In this document: piece by piece, positions 1 to 12,086 of the stretch
Layout of the letters: each line of letters begins with the position of its first letter
How positions within the stretch are numbered: the first letter of the stretch is position 1
NCBI GenBank assembly: GCA_009809945.1
Contig: WTPW01000061.1
Coordinates: forward strand, 551,064 to 615,063
Source of the DNA: Gigaspora margarita
Lineage: Eukaryota; Glomeromycota; Glomeromycetes; Diversisporales; Gigasporaceae
Length of the DNA: 64,000 nucleotides
Direction: 5' to 3'
The notes under the pieces: model-generated
What the model was told of the DNA's origin: nothing
Database searches by the model: none
What the model saw: only the letters and a program-made list of their open reading frames with translations
Made by a program: the position numbers and the translations under genes

Positions 1-345
1 TGTATATACTTGTTTGCATTATGAAAGAAAAAAATAACATTTATATACTTCATCAATTGTTATTAGTCTTATTATTCATCATAGGTTTTGACATTAGTCA
101 ATTTGTCATTCAAAAATTGCTTGAAGAAACGTTCATTATTCATTATGCATCATACTGACCAGACAAAGATATCTAGCATGTTATAATGTTCTGTGTATTA
201 TTTCTAAATTTATGTCAATTCTGAATTGGATGTGTTATTCATGAAATGATATTTGTTATTTTAGAATCGGTATCTATTTACCAATTTATAAAAAAACAAA
301 AAAGTGAAAATAATAATCATAATAAAGTAAAAAATTAAAAATATA

Positions 346-1238
346 ATACTAAAAAGATCTTCTGAACTCTCTGCTAATCACTTGTACCAACAAACTGCTA
401 ACCTTTAGAAGTAAAGTTAAAAAGAAAACAGTTAAGAACTAAAGAACTATGCAGTCTGGTAGCTATTATTTAGAGATACAGTTAATTGAGTATCTGCTAG
501 TAGCCTCAAAGTTTAACACTTAACACACAAAAGGGCACTTGTTGTTTAGAGATAAAGTTTATAGACTATCTGCTAACAAGCTCAGAGATTATTACTTACT
601 CTGGCCAACAACATAGTGGTTCTTTGTTGGATATTGGACTTATACAGGAAGTCTACTCTCCTTATTTATACAAGTAAAACCTTGGTATTGTTGTTTTTTT
701 ATTTTTTTGAAAAATTTTCAAGAAAGTGGGCTTTTTGGCATACATCTGCCAAAAGATCAGCAACATTTACTCTATCCAAATTGAAAAGATATCTACTATA
801 TTGAATTATACTGTTACGAGTAGCTTGGTAACAAGCAACATTTAATGACATATTGATATTTTAGAGAAACTACTATAAAGAAGTTTCTTGAACACTCTTT
901 GGTTATAGTAGTCAGGTTATAATGACTACATTTTTTGTTTTAACATTAATGTGACCTCTGCCTGGATAGTTGGAGATTATAATTTTAAAATTTTTACCAT
1001 TTAAGTCTAAGGATTTTTTTGTATAATTAATCCTATCAGCTAACTAAGGCCTCAGATAAAGATTCAAAGTAATAGAAAGCTTGTAGTAAAGTCTGAGTGA
1101 GTATTTTGTAAAGCTGTATATTATTAGTTGTTTAAGCATTAATAACTGAAGCATAATAAAGAAAATGAGCAAGGTCTCAGTTGTAAAACCAAAAAAAAAA
1201 GAATTATTTTACACTTGCTTTTGCTAGCTACATTTGCC
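346..1238. other. AT-rich stretch without a recognisable gene
   Basis: No open frame of convincing composition. It contains two loosely repeated phrases around 'tagagataaagttaat...ctgctaac' near 470 and 550, and T-rich runs near 690. It lies in the copy-A duplication and has no counterpart in copy B, so it is probably inserted repeat DNA. Confidence 0.5.
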
Positions 1239-1363
1239 CCAGTAATTATCACATTATATGACAATCATATAGTCTAGGTTAGGGTTAGTTCGAGGAATAA
1301 TTTAGACCAATTTGTGAAATTCTGATAAATATATAATGTCATAATGTGATTGTTAATTACTGG
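1239..1363. mobile_element. Short palindromic MITE with telomere-like centre
   Basis: The ends are inverted: the left begins CCAGTAATTATCACATTATA, and the right ends with its complement (TAATGTGATTGTTAATTACTGG, gapped). The middle carries 'ggttagggttag'. About 125 bases, no coding capacity. The target duplication was not resolved. Confidence 0.6.
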
Positions 1364-1730
1364 ATTAAGTGTTTTTCAAGTGTCACAAGTATTCATAATT
1401 TAAAAGAATTTGAATATTCATATATATTTTAACAATTTTAATAATATTTGCATTTTTGCATATAACACATCCGCATTTGTTTTCAGTAATAGCAGGAATC
1501 TGATCAGGTGTTTTGTCCTATAAGAAAATTGGACCAGATCAGCATGGGCTGCGTTAGATAGGCACAGTCTTTTGGCACAGATCATAATCTGAATTGGTAC
1601 AGGTATGGTCCAGATTGGTACAGATTTCATGGACCATGTGTCATTATAATTAATTTAAATTAGAATTATTGGCTTTTATAGTATTATATTTATTTTTCAT
1701 TAATTACAAAAACTTCATAATCTATATATA

Positions 1731-1975
1731 GGGATGAGTCAGTAGAAAAGGGACAAATCATTTTAGTAAAATTTTTTTAATATTTAAATTTAAATATCTT
1801 AACAACTATTTAATCAAATTTGCTAAAAAATTTTTTTTTTTAATCTTGAAATTATATAAGATTAAAAAAAAAAATGTATTAAATTTATTAAAATAGTTGT
1901 TAAGATATTTAAGTTTAAAGTCAAGAAAACTTTTACTTAAAAAAAATTTGTCCCTTTTCTACTGACTCACCCCCA
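1731..1975. mobile_element. TA-type palindromic MITE, GGGTGAGTCA family, copy 1
   Basis: The left arm reads GGGATGAGTCAGTAGAAAAG after TATATA. The right arm ends in CTTTTCTACTGACTCACCCC and is followed by CATATG. The arms cover nearly the whole element, folding at about 1,850. A second copy lies at 42,194-42,443. TA flanks suggest a Tc1/mariner-type mobiliser. Confidence 0.8.
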
Positions 1976-3577
1976 TATGTTTAATTATTTAATTCTACAT
2001 CTAATTCTACATCTAATTCTATATCTAATTCTACATCTACTCAAATTCTAATATCTTATATTATACTATCTTACACAACTATTATTCTAATAAGAAACCT
2101 CTGTGACTTTAATACATCTTATCTATAAATATCTTACATATTATAAAAGCACCTACAATAATATTATTAATAAATTGTATAGTTAATTAATATTATTTAT
2201 ATACTTTCAATTTTTAAAAAATATCTATGCAAAACATAAATTTAAAAATATATACAAACTAATTTCTTCCCCCTACATTAATGTTATTAAGACTTTTTTA
2301 TATTTTTTTTGTTTAGCACAAAGATTTTGTCAATGTGTGATCATAATTTACTTATAACTTCAATTAGTAAGGTGTAATATAAAAGTTATTGAATTAAGTT
2401 GCATTAAGTGAATATATTGTAAAGCAAAGTGAGAACTTCATGTTTGTTTAATAATTTCCAAGTTTAACTAATAAGATAATCTACTCAAGCTTCCAAAAAA
2501 AGTACTAAAAACATATAAAAAAATTCCAAATTACTTGGAACATTTCTACCTTGACAAATAGACCATAAATAGCTCAGGTTTTAAACAGTTTACTAGTCGA
2601 ATTGGCACAGAATTTGGCACAAGTAAATGTAAATGCATGTGCCACTATGATAATAATGTGGATTAACTATTAAACCATAAATTTACATAAATAATCAATA
2701 TAAAATGAACATGCTAACTGCATATAATAAAAGTTTGTAAGAAATTTTTTTGTTAAGATATACAGAGAAGCTTCATTAGTGAATATCACTCTATTTTTTT
2801 AAAAAAATCACTTACTAATCTTTTGCTTTTCACAAAATGAGCCAACACATATAAAAAAATTGATTGCTGCATTTACTATTGTGATTTAATTAAAGTAATA
2901 CTAGTCTTGTATTGAAATTATCATCTATTAAGACATTGTGTTTTATTAATGTAGTCAACAACAATAAATAAATTAATAAATATATATTTAATTTAAAGAA
3001 GAATATGCATTATATTTACTATATTTATTTATTTGATTACTTATTTCTTCAATTTTGAGATCTACATATTCACTTTCAGTATAACGTACACATACATGCC
3101 ATCTGAGTATGCTATTTTATATAATGTGATATTACGTGCCACTCTTCACTATAATGTTTGTGCCATTCTGTAAAATGTTTCTGTATGTACCACATAATCT
3201 GTGCCATTTTGAGCATTCCTAACACCAATTCATACTACTACCTTTACCACTTTTCTTACAGGCTTGTCTAATCCAAATCAAATAAGAAGATAATTACTAC
3301 ATTTTTTGTTTAAAAAAAATATAAAATTTCATTTTCCAGGTTTTTTCATGACTGTTATATCATAGTGTATAGCAAATTATTTCATAAATTTTTGATATAA
3401 CAAACTTACATCCAAGTTATTCTATTTTGTTTTTAAGTTCTTCTGTTAAACCAATACCTTAAAGCATAAATTTCATGTTATACTAAAGATCAAAATTATT
3501 CTTGTGATTCAATAAAGTGTTGAAGAAAATATGTAATAAATATAAAAAAAAGAGATTAAGCATTAAAAGAAAAAAAT
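1976..3577. other. AT-rich gene-free stretch with TGGCACA phrases
   Basis: No gene seen. A pentamer array 'attctacatcta' lies at 1,990-2,045. The phrases TGGCACA and TGTGCCA recur near 2,600, 2,640, 3,150 and 3,210 in opposite orientations, which may mark a diverged inverted-repeat element of about 2,597-3,215. Two blocks belong to the segmental duplication. Confidence 0.4.
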
Positions 3578-3906
3578 GTGTCTGTCACTGGTGGTAATAG
3601 TCACTAGAGTATGATTGACCAATTAGATTATGTAACATTATAATCAAAACAAAACAAAGCATCAAAACTTACTATCATTAGGATCAGAGTTAGAGCCATA
3701 GTTAGGGTTCGGGTAAAGCTTCAAAAATAGTAAAATTTTGCTAGAAATCTTTTTCGTATAAAAAAAAGTAGGTTCATAGCCAAAATTTTAAGTTAGAAGT
3801 TATTTTTCAAAAAAATCAAAAATTTTGCATTTTTTACATTAAACAAGATCCTTTGATCTAATTGGTTGATTATACTCCAGTGACTGTTACCACCATTGAC
3901 AAATAG
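3578..3906. mobile_element. Palindromic MITE with GTGGTAACAGTCACTGGAG ends
   Basis: The left arm (TGGTGGTAATAGTCACTAGA, then 'gattgaccaattagat') is the inverted partner of the right arm ('atctaattggttgat', then CCAGTGACTGTTACCACCA). The centre holds a TTAGGG-like stretch near 3,700. It is absent from the 51-kb copy of the duplicated segment, so it inserted after that duplication. Confidence 0.75.
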
Positions 3907-5199
3907 ATTCACCCTTAAAATAATTATCTTTATAAATTTTAATAAAAAAGATCAATACAAACATCAATGTATTTATTAATAATTATTATTTTATGGTTAT
4001 TGATAAAATGTGCAATTTTTATTGTTGTTATTAATAAATTATATAATCTATAATTATTATTATGCAATGTTCAACTTGTATTTTTCTTATTGCATTCTGT
4101 ACTATTAAAAATATATATAATATAATTATTATTATACATACAAATAACTGAAAACCAGTATAAGTTTGATTTATATAAGCAATTAAATAAATATAATAAA
4201 CAGACAAAATATTGAAATCATGTTCTTATTTAAAATATATTAAATTTATAATATAGACAAATATAATACTGAGTAATGCTAATTATATAATTATTTTATT
4301 TATTAAGTTTAACAGTTTTCTGCTTATAGATAGCAAGTATAATACATATATTTGTTACTTAAAGAAATAAATTCTAATCAATAAATTTTCTTAGACTTTT
4401 GATTGCTCTGTTTACAAATTTTTAATAAGTTGGCTTGAATATCTATTGCATATCCTAAAACTTCATCTCATTTTTTTTTTAAATTTATAAATCTAATTTT
4501 TTGGTAATTCAACTCTTTCATTATTATTAGTAAATAGGTAGTAGCTAGATTCAATAAACTTTTCATGTTTTGTAATTTATCTTAATTATTAATATTAATT
4601 TAAATTTGAATTAATATATTATTTGTTTATATAATAAAATTTTAACAATTATATTATAAAAACTTTTAATATAATATAAATTTAAAGCAATTTTAAAAGC
4701 CTAAAATGTTTGTTTATGATATAAAATAATAAAAAGATCTTAGAGCCATGTTATTAATCACCTAATTATTTTTTATTAAAGGTCTGCTTTCCTCCCCCTT
4801 TCTAATATAGATTTGGTTAGGTTTTTATATATAATTTCAACATTTTTTACCCTCTTTCTCTCTAAAAAATCACCTGATTTTGTTTCTTCTCTTAGTAAAA
4901 TTTATTTTTTTTTTATATAATACAAGAATAAGATAGAGCGCCACTAGTGCTTCTGCTTTTTTTTCTATTATTCAATTCATTGAGTTTGTGTGCATTTAAA
5001 TTACTATAAGCTATTGTAAAAATGTTTAAAAAAAATGCTTGCTATTCAAGTAACCCACCTACCCAATTTTTTTAAAAAAATTTTTTAATTTTCAGAATTA
5101 CCGATAGATCCAAAAAAAACTATAATTTTCTAATTCATGTTATCATTATATGTAACATGAGTTTATTAATTTATATAAATAAAAATATATATATTTATC
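3907..5199. other. AT-rich gene-free stretch
   Basis: No gene seen; dominated by AT/TAAT low-complexity runs. 3,907-4,100 and about 4,920-4,960 align with the second copy of the segmental duplication near 51.55-52.0 kb. Confidence 0.5.
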
Positions 5200-5458
5200 T
5201 GACCCTCAACTGTATTTTTTGAATACCATGTTATGCAAAATGAAAAATTAACCTTGTATGACCTAAAGCATTCTTTGAAATAATTAATTATTTTCTATGT
5301 ATGTATTAGAATTTTCTTGATTTTTACTAAGTTACACTACCCACTATTCTGGTCATGCAAAGTTAATTTTTCATTTTGTATGATTCGCTACCCCAATTTT
5401 TCAAAAAAATTTTTTTTTTAATAATAGGCCATACAAAATTAATCAATTTGTTTTTATA
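5200..5458. repeat. Dispersed 'ATGCAAAATGAAAAATTAAC' repeat, cluster 1
   Basis: Two oppositely oriented units: 'ccatgttatgcaaaatgaaa' followed by 'cttgtatgacctaa', and its complement 'catgcaaagttaatttttca'. The same phrase recurs at 6,410-6,905, 26,750-27,160, 56,690-57,040, 58,060-58,240 and 63,660-63,860. Function unknown; it behaves as a dispersed subterminal or internal repeat. Confidence 0.65.
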
Positions 5459-5598
5459 ACCCAGCCGGGTCAAAATTTGTAAACTTCTAAAAAAATTTTT
5501 TTATATGTTTTAATAACTGGATGGAATTTTAAAAAAAATTATTTATAATTTTGTAAAATTTTATATATGAAATTTAAAAAAAAGCTGGCCGGCTGGGT
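5459..5598. mobile_element. 140-bp TA-type MITE, ACCCAGCCGG ends
   Basis: Starts ACCCAGCCGGGT and ends CCGGCTGGGT, with TA directly outside on both sides (5,457-5,458 and 5,599-5,600). Inserted in the dispersed repeat cluster around it. Confidence 0.75.
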
Positions 5599-6065
5599 TA
5601 ATTAAAAAGTTTTGTGTTATGAAAACCAAGTAGCTAAATTTGTATGAACTTATTGTACTAATTATTTTATTTTTGGCATTTAATTTTTTTACTAGCATTA
5701 CACAATGATGACCTTAATTTTCTGAAATAATCAATAGATCCAAAAAAAAAATACCCAAAATCTCTGATTCTATATTGTAATATTGTAACTTTTAGGCAAG
5801 TCACTATATCACTTGAATTAACATGTAAGAGAGTAAGGAATGTGAAGATAAAGAGAATATTTAAACAAGAAAATAAAAGAATAGAGTATAAAGATAAAAG
5901 ATTTATAGTCAAAGGATAATATTAATTTATTAGATATAATATTTTAAAGTACAAATATTTTTATAAAGAAAAAGAAGTAAAGAACAGAACTTTTTACAGA
6001 ACCTGCTCTGCCTTGGAAGAAAAAGCAGAATTTATATATCTGTAAAAACTTGGGATTTTTACAAT

Positions 6066-6290
6066 AACATACTAAGATAACATTCTAATATAATGTACTA
6101 AGATATTGTACTAAGATAACTACTAAGATAACATACTATGATAACGTATTATGATAATGTTTAAGATAATGTACTAAGATAATGTATTATGATAACGTAC
6201 TATGATATTGTACTATAATAATGTACTAAGGTAATGTACTATGATAACATACTATGATAATGTACTAAGATATCATACTATCATAGAAAT
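6066..6290. repeat. 13-bp minisatellite (ATGTACTAAGATA)n
   Basis: About 17 imperfect copies of a unit close to ATGTACTAAGATA, varying as 'acgtactatgata' or 'acatactaagata'. No gene. Confidence 0.85.
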
Positions 6291-6409
6291 TATAGTAAAA
6301 AGAGTTCCTTTTTAAGAACAGAAAAAGTTTTTCTACTAAAGTTAATACTACAGTTTTGATTGGTTCAATAAAATTTATACTATTCTTAATATTTATACTA
6401 ATATAACAA

Positions 6410-6905
6410 TATTATACAAAAGCGAAAAATTAACTTTGTGTGGCTTTATAAGTAACATGAACTTATTAATTTATATAGATTAAATAAAAAAACAAAAGAA
6501 AAAATCTGACCTGCCAACTAAAATTTTGGAACACTATGTCATGCAAAGTAAAAAATTAACTTTGCATGGCCTAAAGTTTTTTTTTGGAAATTATTTGTCA
6601 TTTTCTAAGTTTGCATTAGAATTTTCTGATTTCTATTAAGTTATATAAAAAAATTCTATGACACTTACTCATTATTCTAGCCATACAAAGTTAATTTTTC
6701 ATTTTGCATAACCCACTGATGCAATGTTTCCAAAAAAATTCTTTTGTGCTAATTTTTCCATTTTGCTATTTAATTTTTTTTCTGACATTGCTCAATGATG
6801 ATCTTAATTTTCTGGAATTAACTGATGGATCTGAAAAAAACCAACCACTGACTAGAATTTTGGAACACTGTGTTATACAAAAGAAAATTAACTTTGTGTG
6901 ACCTA
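6410..6905. repeat. Dispersed 'ATGCAAAATGAAAAATTAAC' repeat, cluster 2
   Basis: At least four units in both orientations ('gcaaagtaaaaaattaactt', 'ccatacaaagttaatttttc', 'gttatacaaaagaaaattaa'). Short open frames crossing it are repeat-derived. Confidence 0.65.
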
Positions 6906-7097
6906 AAACATTCTTCAGAAATAATTTGTTATATCCTAAGATTGCTTTAGAATTTTCTTGATTTCTACAGTTACATAAAAAAATTTTGTGACACTTACAC
7001 ACTATTCTGGCAATCACAATACAGTTGAGTTAGTTTTGCATTAGAATTGTATTTCTCATAAAGAATTCTGTGCAAAGCTACTCATTATTTTGGTGAC
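6906..7097. repeat. Satellite unit of the 'AGTTAGTTTGCATTAGAATT' family
   Basis: Matches the 'attctggtgactacagt...tgagttagtttgcattagaa' unit that forms an array at 13.8-14.6 kb in the other orientation. Further pieces lie at 9,061-9,370, 58,800-59,100, 59,690-59,850 and 60,110-60,180. Confidence 0.6.
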
Positions 7098-7176
7098 TAC
7101 AGTAGGACCCTGAAGAATATATGTAATACTGAGATCCGGTTTTGTATAGACTTACTATATAATTTTTTAATATGTT

Positions 7177-7833
7177 ATCCCTTAGATTGTAACACAGGCA
7201 AATTTGCCTGCGTATTTTAAAAATTTTAATAAAATTTTAATAAAATTTTAAATATTAATTTTAGCTATACCTTTTCTAAGTAAAAAATATTCTTTGAGTT
7301 TTGTTTTAGTAACTTTATTATAAAAATTTTTTAAAATTATTAGAAAACTTTAGTATAATCAAAGTTTAAAGTTCTTGTATTAGCATTTTTACTATTAAAA
7401 TTTTTCTTTAGATTTTCTTAAATTTTATATGTTTCCGTCTATAAAAAAAACTTTTACTTCTAATACAAGTCTTGATTTTTACAAATAAATCATTAAAGTT
7501 GCAATAATAAAAGTTATTATCCTTTATATAAACTACAATATTGTCTTAAGAACTATAGCTTTAAAACTAAAACTAAATAAGATTACAGAGAAATTGTGAT
7601 AAAATTTTTTTAAAAATTTTTTTTATAAAGATATCTATTTTTAGCTTATATATAACTTAAAATTTTTTTCTTATAATATAAAAACTAATTTTGCAAAAAA
7701 GTAATCCTTATTTTTAACTATAATTGTACAAAGTTTTATTTAATTATCTTGATATTTAAAAAAAGTAAATCAGAGCAAAAAAAGTGCAAAAACGCAGGCA
7801 AATTTGTCTGTGTCCTACTACAATCTAAGGGAT
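7177..7833. mobile_element. Inserted TIR element, ATCCCTTAGATTGTA ends
   Basis: The left arm starts ATCCCTTAGATTGTAACACA, then GGCAAATTTGCCTG. The right arm ends CAATCTAAGGGAT. ATGTT flanks both sides, a likely 5-bp target duplication. The internal sequence is AT-rich with no coding potential. Confidence 0.7.
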
Positions 7834-7945
7834 ATGTTTAAATTTGTATAACCAACAGGTAATTTTTTGAAAAGTTAGATGTTTATTTGTATAACAAAGA
7901 TATCTTTTATAACAAGTAAGATTTTTATTTTGTATAACGATACTA

Positions 7946-8903
7946 TACTGTATGTTTCCAAAAATAAACTACATGCTACCCTCTTGTTTAAATCCAAAAA
8001 TGTAAAAACACCTTTGATCCAAAAATAAGCTACCCTATGATCGATAATAGTCACTACATAGTAAAGTCAAAAGTTTACTATCCAAATCGATTAAAGTCGC
8101 TTATGTAAACTTGTTCGGAAGATCAAAATATGCATGCCCTAAAAATTTCATCAAAATGTGAAAACTTTTTATTATTTGACTTTTAATTTTTACATTCAAC
8201 GGTAAAATTAAAATTTTATTACAAAAATATATTCGTTGAACTTAAAAATTAAATGTTTAATAATAAAAGGTGCTTCAATATTGATGAAAATTTCAGCATA
8301 TATGTATTTTTATCTTCCGAATAAGTTTACTTAAGCGATAATAGTCCATCACTTTTTTTATTTTTTTTATTTATTTTTTTATTTTTTGATTTTTTTTTTC
8401 TACAAAAAACTTGTTTGCACTTTTTTTTAAAAAATATCTGTGCAAAAAGCTTATTAGCGATCGCAAATAATCGCTACATAACAAACTTCAAATTTTACTA
8501 TATAAATCGATTATATGTGCTTAAGTAAACATGTGCATAATATAAAAATGCCTATTCTCCAAAATTTTTATACAAATTGGAGAACATTTTATTATTTAAC
8601 TTGTAATTTATACATTCAGCGTATATATTTTTTAAAAAATTTTAAATTTTTTGACGAGCATAAAAATTAAAACTCAAATAATAAAAAGTTCTTCAATTTG
8701 TATGAAATTTTATACATATGTATTTTGTTCTTCCAAATAAGTTTACTTAACCGTTTTAACCGATTTTCATAGTAAAATTTGGACTTTACTATATAGTAAC
8801 TTATATCAATCAGGGGTAGCTTATTTTTGGATAAAACAAGTTTTTAGATTTTTTGGTTAAAACAAAAGGGTAGTTTATTTTAGGAATAGGAATATATATG
8901 GTA
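7946..8903. mobile_element. 'CCAAAAATAAGCTACC' TIR element, copy 1
   Basis: The left arm is CTGTATGTTTCCAAAAATAA followed by 'actacatgctaccc'. The right arm is 'gggtagtttattttaggaat' followed by 'atatatggtat'. Inner arms repeat 'ccaaaaataagctaccc'. Relatives lie at 12,762-13,366, 39,951-40,265 and 54,180-55,080. TA-type, non-autonomous. Confidence 0.75.
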
Positions 8904-9060
8904 TATAAACTCAGATCTAAAATTGTATAATTTATAGTAAAATTTGAACTTATATAATAATTTTGTATAAAGCTTTTAATAAAATTAAGTGTATAAAGTT
9001 ATATTAAAATTTTGAGTCTGGATCTGAATTATATATGGATTCTTCGGGGTCCTACTAAAG

Positions 9061-9370
9061 TACATAATTACAGTTGAGTTAGTTTGTATTGAAATCATTA
9101 TTGTGATTTCTTTTTTGAGTTACTGTAAAAATTCTGTTATAAAAGGCTAATACAGGATTGGATAGATGTTTGCATTAGAAATGTCATTTATTTTCTATGT
9201 GCTGAGTCAGTTTGTATTAGAGTTTTCACAATTTCTATCACTAGTTACTATAAAGCTATTCAGGTAATAAGAGCCAGCTTATATTGGAATTATCGTGAAT
9301 TACTATAAAAAATCTATCATGGTTTCTACTGTGAGTTACTTAAAAAAATGTTACAAACCTAATATAAGTT
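9061..9370. repeat. Satellite units, 'AGTTAGTTTGTATTGAAATT' family
   Basis: Three degenerate copies of 'gagttagtttgtattagaat...gttactgtaaaaattctgtt'. Same family as the 13.8-14.6 kb array but opposite strand. Confidence 0.6.
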
Positions 9371-10165
9371 TTACTAATGCATGTTATCTATATCTTAGTT
9401 AAATCCAACATCTACAAAAGACACATAATAGACAAAAATTAATTTTTTAAAAATTATAGATGATGACTGAGGATACAAATAAAATAACTAGCCATTTCTG
9501 TATTCTTGATTCTATGCATTTCAATGTGACACATATTGATTATTAATTCAAGATCGATTGTATATTATTATAGCATTAGTCATGCATAATTACAATTAGT
9601 AATGATCTTAATCCTTATAAAGTTAGCAATATAAATGCTGATTGAGTTTATGCACATATATGCAAGATTGTCCAATCATATTGCATAAAGATTACATTTG
9701 CATACGGGCATAATTTTATAATATTGGAATAATAATATTTTTTTAATGAACTTTTGGGTAGAGAATATGTAGATTATTTTATATAGTTTTACATAGTATT
9801 TTGAAATTTTTATATAAAATTAACATATACTACTAATAAAACTTTTTTAAATTACAACTAATTTTTTATAAAATATAAATAAAACAATTTATCTATTAAA
9901 ATAAAATTTTAAGCTATTGTTATATTTTAAAAAAACATGCCTGTATAGATTACAAAGTTTTTCTAGATTTGTCTAACATTTTGGGTTGTATACTAATTCT
10001 AATTGGTCAATTTTTAAGTTAGTTTTATTAAAAAATTTTAATATCTAATATTTAAATATTTATATCTCACTGGTTTTTAACCAATTTCAATAGTTTTACT
10101 ATTATTAGAATTAGAAAAGCCAGCTCTACAAACTTTTTTTAAAAAATTAAATTAATTTACTTAAT
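9371..10165. other. AT-rich gene-free stretch
   Basis: Nothing recognised: no long open frame, no clear inverted ends. It ends in the 18-bp target site of the retroposon that follows. Confidence 0.5.
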
Positions 10166-10183
10166 ATAATTTTTTATAAAATT

Positions 10184-11297
10184 GGGGTGTGATAACATAG
10201 TATAGTTGGTTTATTGTCACTCCAAGCCTATGTAATGAGATAGCTCCAAGTTTGATTTCCACAGGATAAAAGTTTATCTTTAATATTGCATTATTTGCAT
10301 TATAGTATAACTGCATTCTGCAATATAAAATCAGATCAGTAGATCTATAACCTGGGTCCTACCAATTATTAGATGCTTACTAACTTATGTGACATTATAT
10401 AAGAAAAAAGAAAGCGATTAGACAACTAGAAGCAAACTAACTCAGGTATTGTTATATGAGGGAAAAGAAGACGCAGAAATCCCAGGGACAAGTAGAATAA
10501 AAAAGAAAATGGGCTTGGCAAGACCCAAGTGAAGAGGTAGCAGAACTTTTGATGGTACTACAGAAACCAAATAGTGACTGACTGAAAGACTAAACAAACA
10601 AGAGCCTAGATAGCAAAAGGAAGCATACCAACCTGGCCACCAGAGTTGTATTAGAGATAAAGGATTTATGGTATAGAAGTATGTACCAAGGAAAGGAAGA
10701 CTATAAAAGCACCCTAAAGTCTGGCTGACTGATCCTTCTGGGCCAACTGGATTGGTAGGTTGGAATTCTAGAGAAAAGGATCCTGGTAAGGAAATGGCAG
10801 TGCTGGGGTTCAGTAAACTTCACAATGATAGAAGTAGGTAATGATAGCAGTTTAAGGATAATCCCTAACTGTAAGTGGTCCACCTTGGTAGATGCGTAAG
10901 TTACTGAAAGTGTAGGTGATGCTAGTACTAGGAATAGTGTTGCTTTACCAAGTTTTTCACTAAGAATCATGGAACCAGAAATATCTGGCTGGGTCCTTAG
11001 GCTATGGAGCAAGAATCTGGAACATTGTGTTCCAGTAATACAAAATAGATTGGCAGAAAGAACAGGAACCAGAAAATTTAATTAGTAATGCCAGTATATG
11101 GGTTGCAAATATGACAGCTAGTGTAGAACCTTTGGGTGGCTATTTAAATAGGCAACCAAAAGTTGCAGAGAAGGCCAGTTGTATTCTCATCTATGTAACA
11201 AATGCTAGTAACTCCCATATGGATTGCTGATAGCCCTAATATCTTGAATAAAATTTCTAAGTCCCAAGGTGGGCACTTTGAAACCAAAAAAAAAAAT
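10184..11297 (+). mobile_element. tRNA-headed, poly(A)-tailed retroposon (long SINE-like), copy 1
   Basis: An 18-bp direct repeat, ATAATTTTTTATAAAATT, flanks it exactly (10,166-10,183 and 11,297-11,314), and the 3' end is an A tail after 'ggcactttgaaacc'. The head starts GGGGTGTGATAACATAG and contains a pol III A box (TAGTATAGTTGG, fits TRGYNNARNNGG) and, about 55 bases on, a B-box-like AGTTTGATTTCC, so it is tRNA-derived. The ~1-kb body has no reverse transcriptase. Head, tail and long target duplication are what target-primed retroposition by a LINE leaves. At 1.1 kb it is far longer than usual SINEs. Copy 2 lies inverted at 15,928-17,109. A related short frame on the antisense strand (residues VTYASTK.DHLQL) occurs in both copies. 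Confidence 0.8.
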
Positions 11298-11314
11298 AAT
11301 TTTTTATAAAATTA

Positions 11315-11949
11315 AATATAAAAAAATTTACTATTAAGTTTAGAGAATATTGTTATAGTGCTATAGCATTTTAGTACTATAGCACTATAGTGCTATGTTT
11401 TTTAATAAATTAATTTTGTGTACCTAGGCTGCTATGCATAGGTATATAATTAGTAATCAAAGTAATAATCAGTATTTTTTATTTTTGTTTTTTTTTATTT
11501 CTATTTCAATATTTACTAAAATATTCTTTTTGTTAGGCTGTAGGTAATTTTGTTATTGGTGTTACCATTCCTAAAGTTATTATACTCAGTGTTATTATTC
11601 TTAGCATCATAGTTCTTGGTATCATTATTGTTACAAGAGCAATAATTGTTGGAACTAATAGCGGTATATGCAGATAATTCATTATTAGCATTATTTCTTT
11701 TGGTGTCACTGTTCAGTATTGTTAATACTAAGTCTCACTTAGTCTCTGTAGGAAAGTTTTTTGGTCATTATAGTGGTAAAGTTATTGCCCTTTGTTCTTC
11801 ATTAGCATATAGTTGAAGTTGTGGTTTGGATTTTTTACTGTAGGTTTATCATTGGTATATAGTTATAGTTGTACTAGTGTATTGAGATTTAGTAGATAGG
11901 TTTAGAATGTTTAGAATAGTTAATATATTGTTGGAAGTTGTTTAATATA
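11315..11949. other. Gene-free stretch with ATT-rich low-complexity tract
   Basis: Small palindromes of 'tatagtgctata' at 11,350-11,400. 11,550-11,700 is an ATT/AAC-type tract that on the minus strand would read as asparagine-rich sequence (short phrases such as NNNTEYNN). It is broken and too short to call a gene. Confidence 0.4.
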
Positions 11950-12086
11950 CAGTCTAATCTTGATATAACAAAGCCCTAGACTGGAGTTGGAGTGTTTGGA
12001 TTGATATTTTGAAGTTTTAGTTATAAAAATTTTTTCTTTAATGGTTGATTTGGTTTAATAAGATTCATTTTATTGAGGTTATACAG
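11950..12086. mobile_element. 137-bp pogo-like MITE
   Basis: Left end CAGTCTAATCTTGATATAAC; the right end is the diverged complement 'attgaggttatacag', with TA outside on both sides. The 'tgatataacaaa' phrase is typical of pogo-like ends. Non-coding. Confidence 0.55.

Larger units (their letters stand above)
1..4960. repeat. Segmental duplication, decayed copy A
   Basis: Colinear blocks here match blocks near 50.7-52.0 kb on the same strand: 1-345 with about 50,700-50,910, 1,390-1,490 with 50,960-51,060, 3,360-3,560 with 51,225-51,530, 3,900-4,100 with 51,545-51,735, and 4,920-4,960 with 51,975-52,010. Shared landmarks include 'acacatccg', 'tttataaaaa', 'aacaaactt' and 'agcgccac'. The intervals between blocks are longer here because small palindromic elements have been inserted. 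Positions that are CG in the other copy are commonly TG or CA here. No coding function was recognised. Confidence 0.7.
7100..9060. mobile_element. pogo-like TA-type element carrying two inserted elements
   Basis: The left end is CAGTAGGACCCTGAAGAATA. The right end is the complement, GATTCTTCGGGGTCCTACTA, with three extra bases. TA flanks lie at 7,098-7,099 and 9,061-9,062. Two insertions (7,177-7,833 and about 7,946-8,903) occupy most of it, leaving roughly 350 bases of original sequence. The CAGTAGGACC start resembles pogo/Tigger-type termini (inference). No transposase. Confidence 0.75.

Noticed and set aside
11550-11700. Asparagine-rich protein exon on the minus strand
   Set aside because: ATT-rich low complexity with stops nearby and no splice context.
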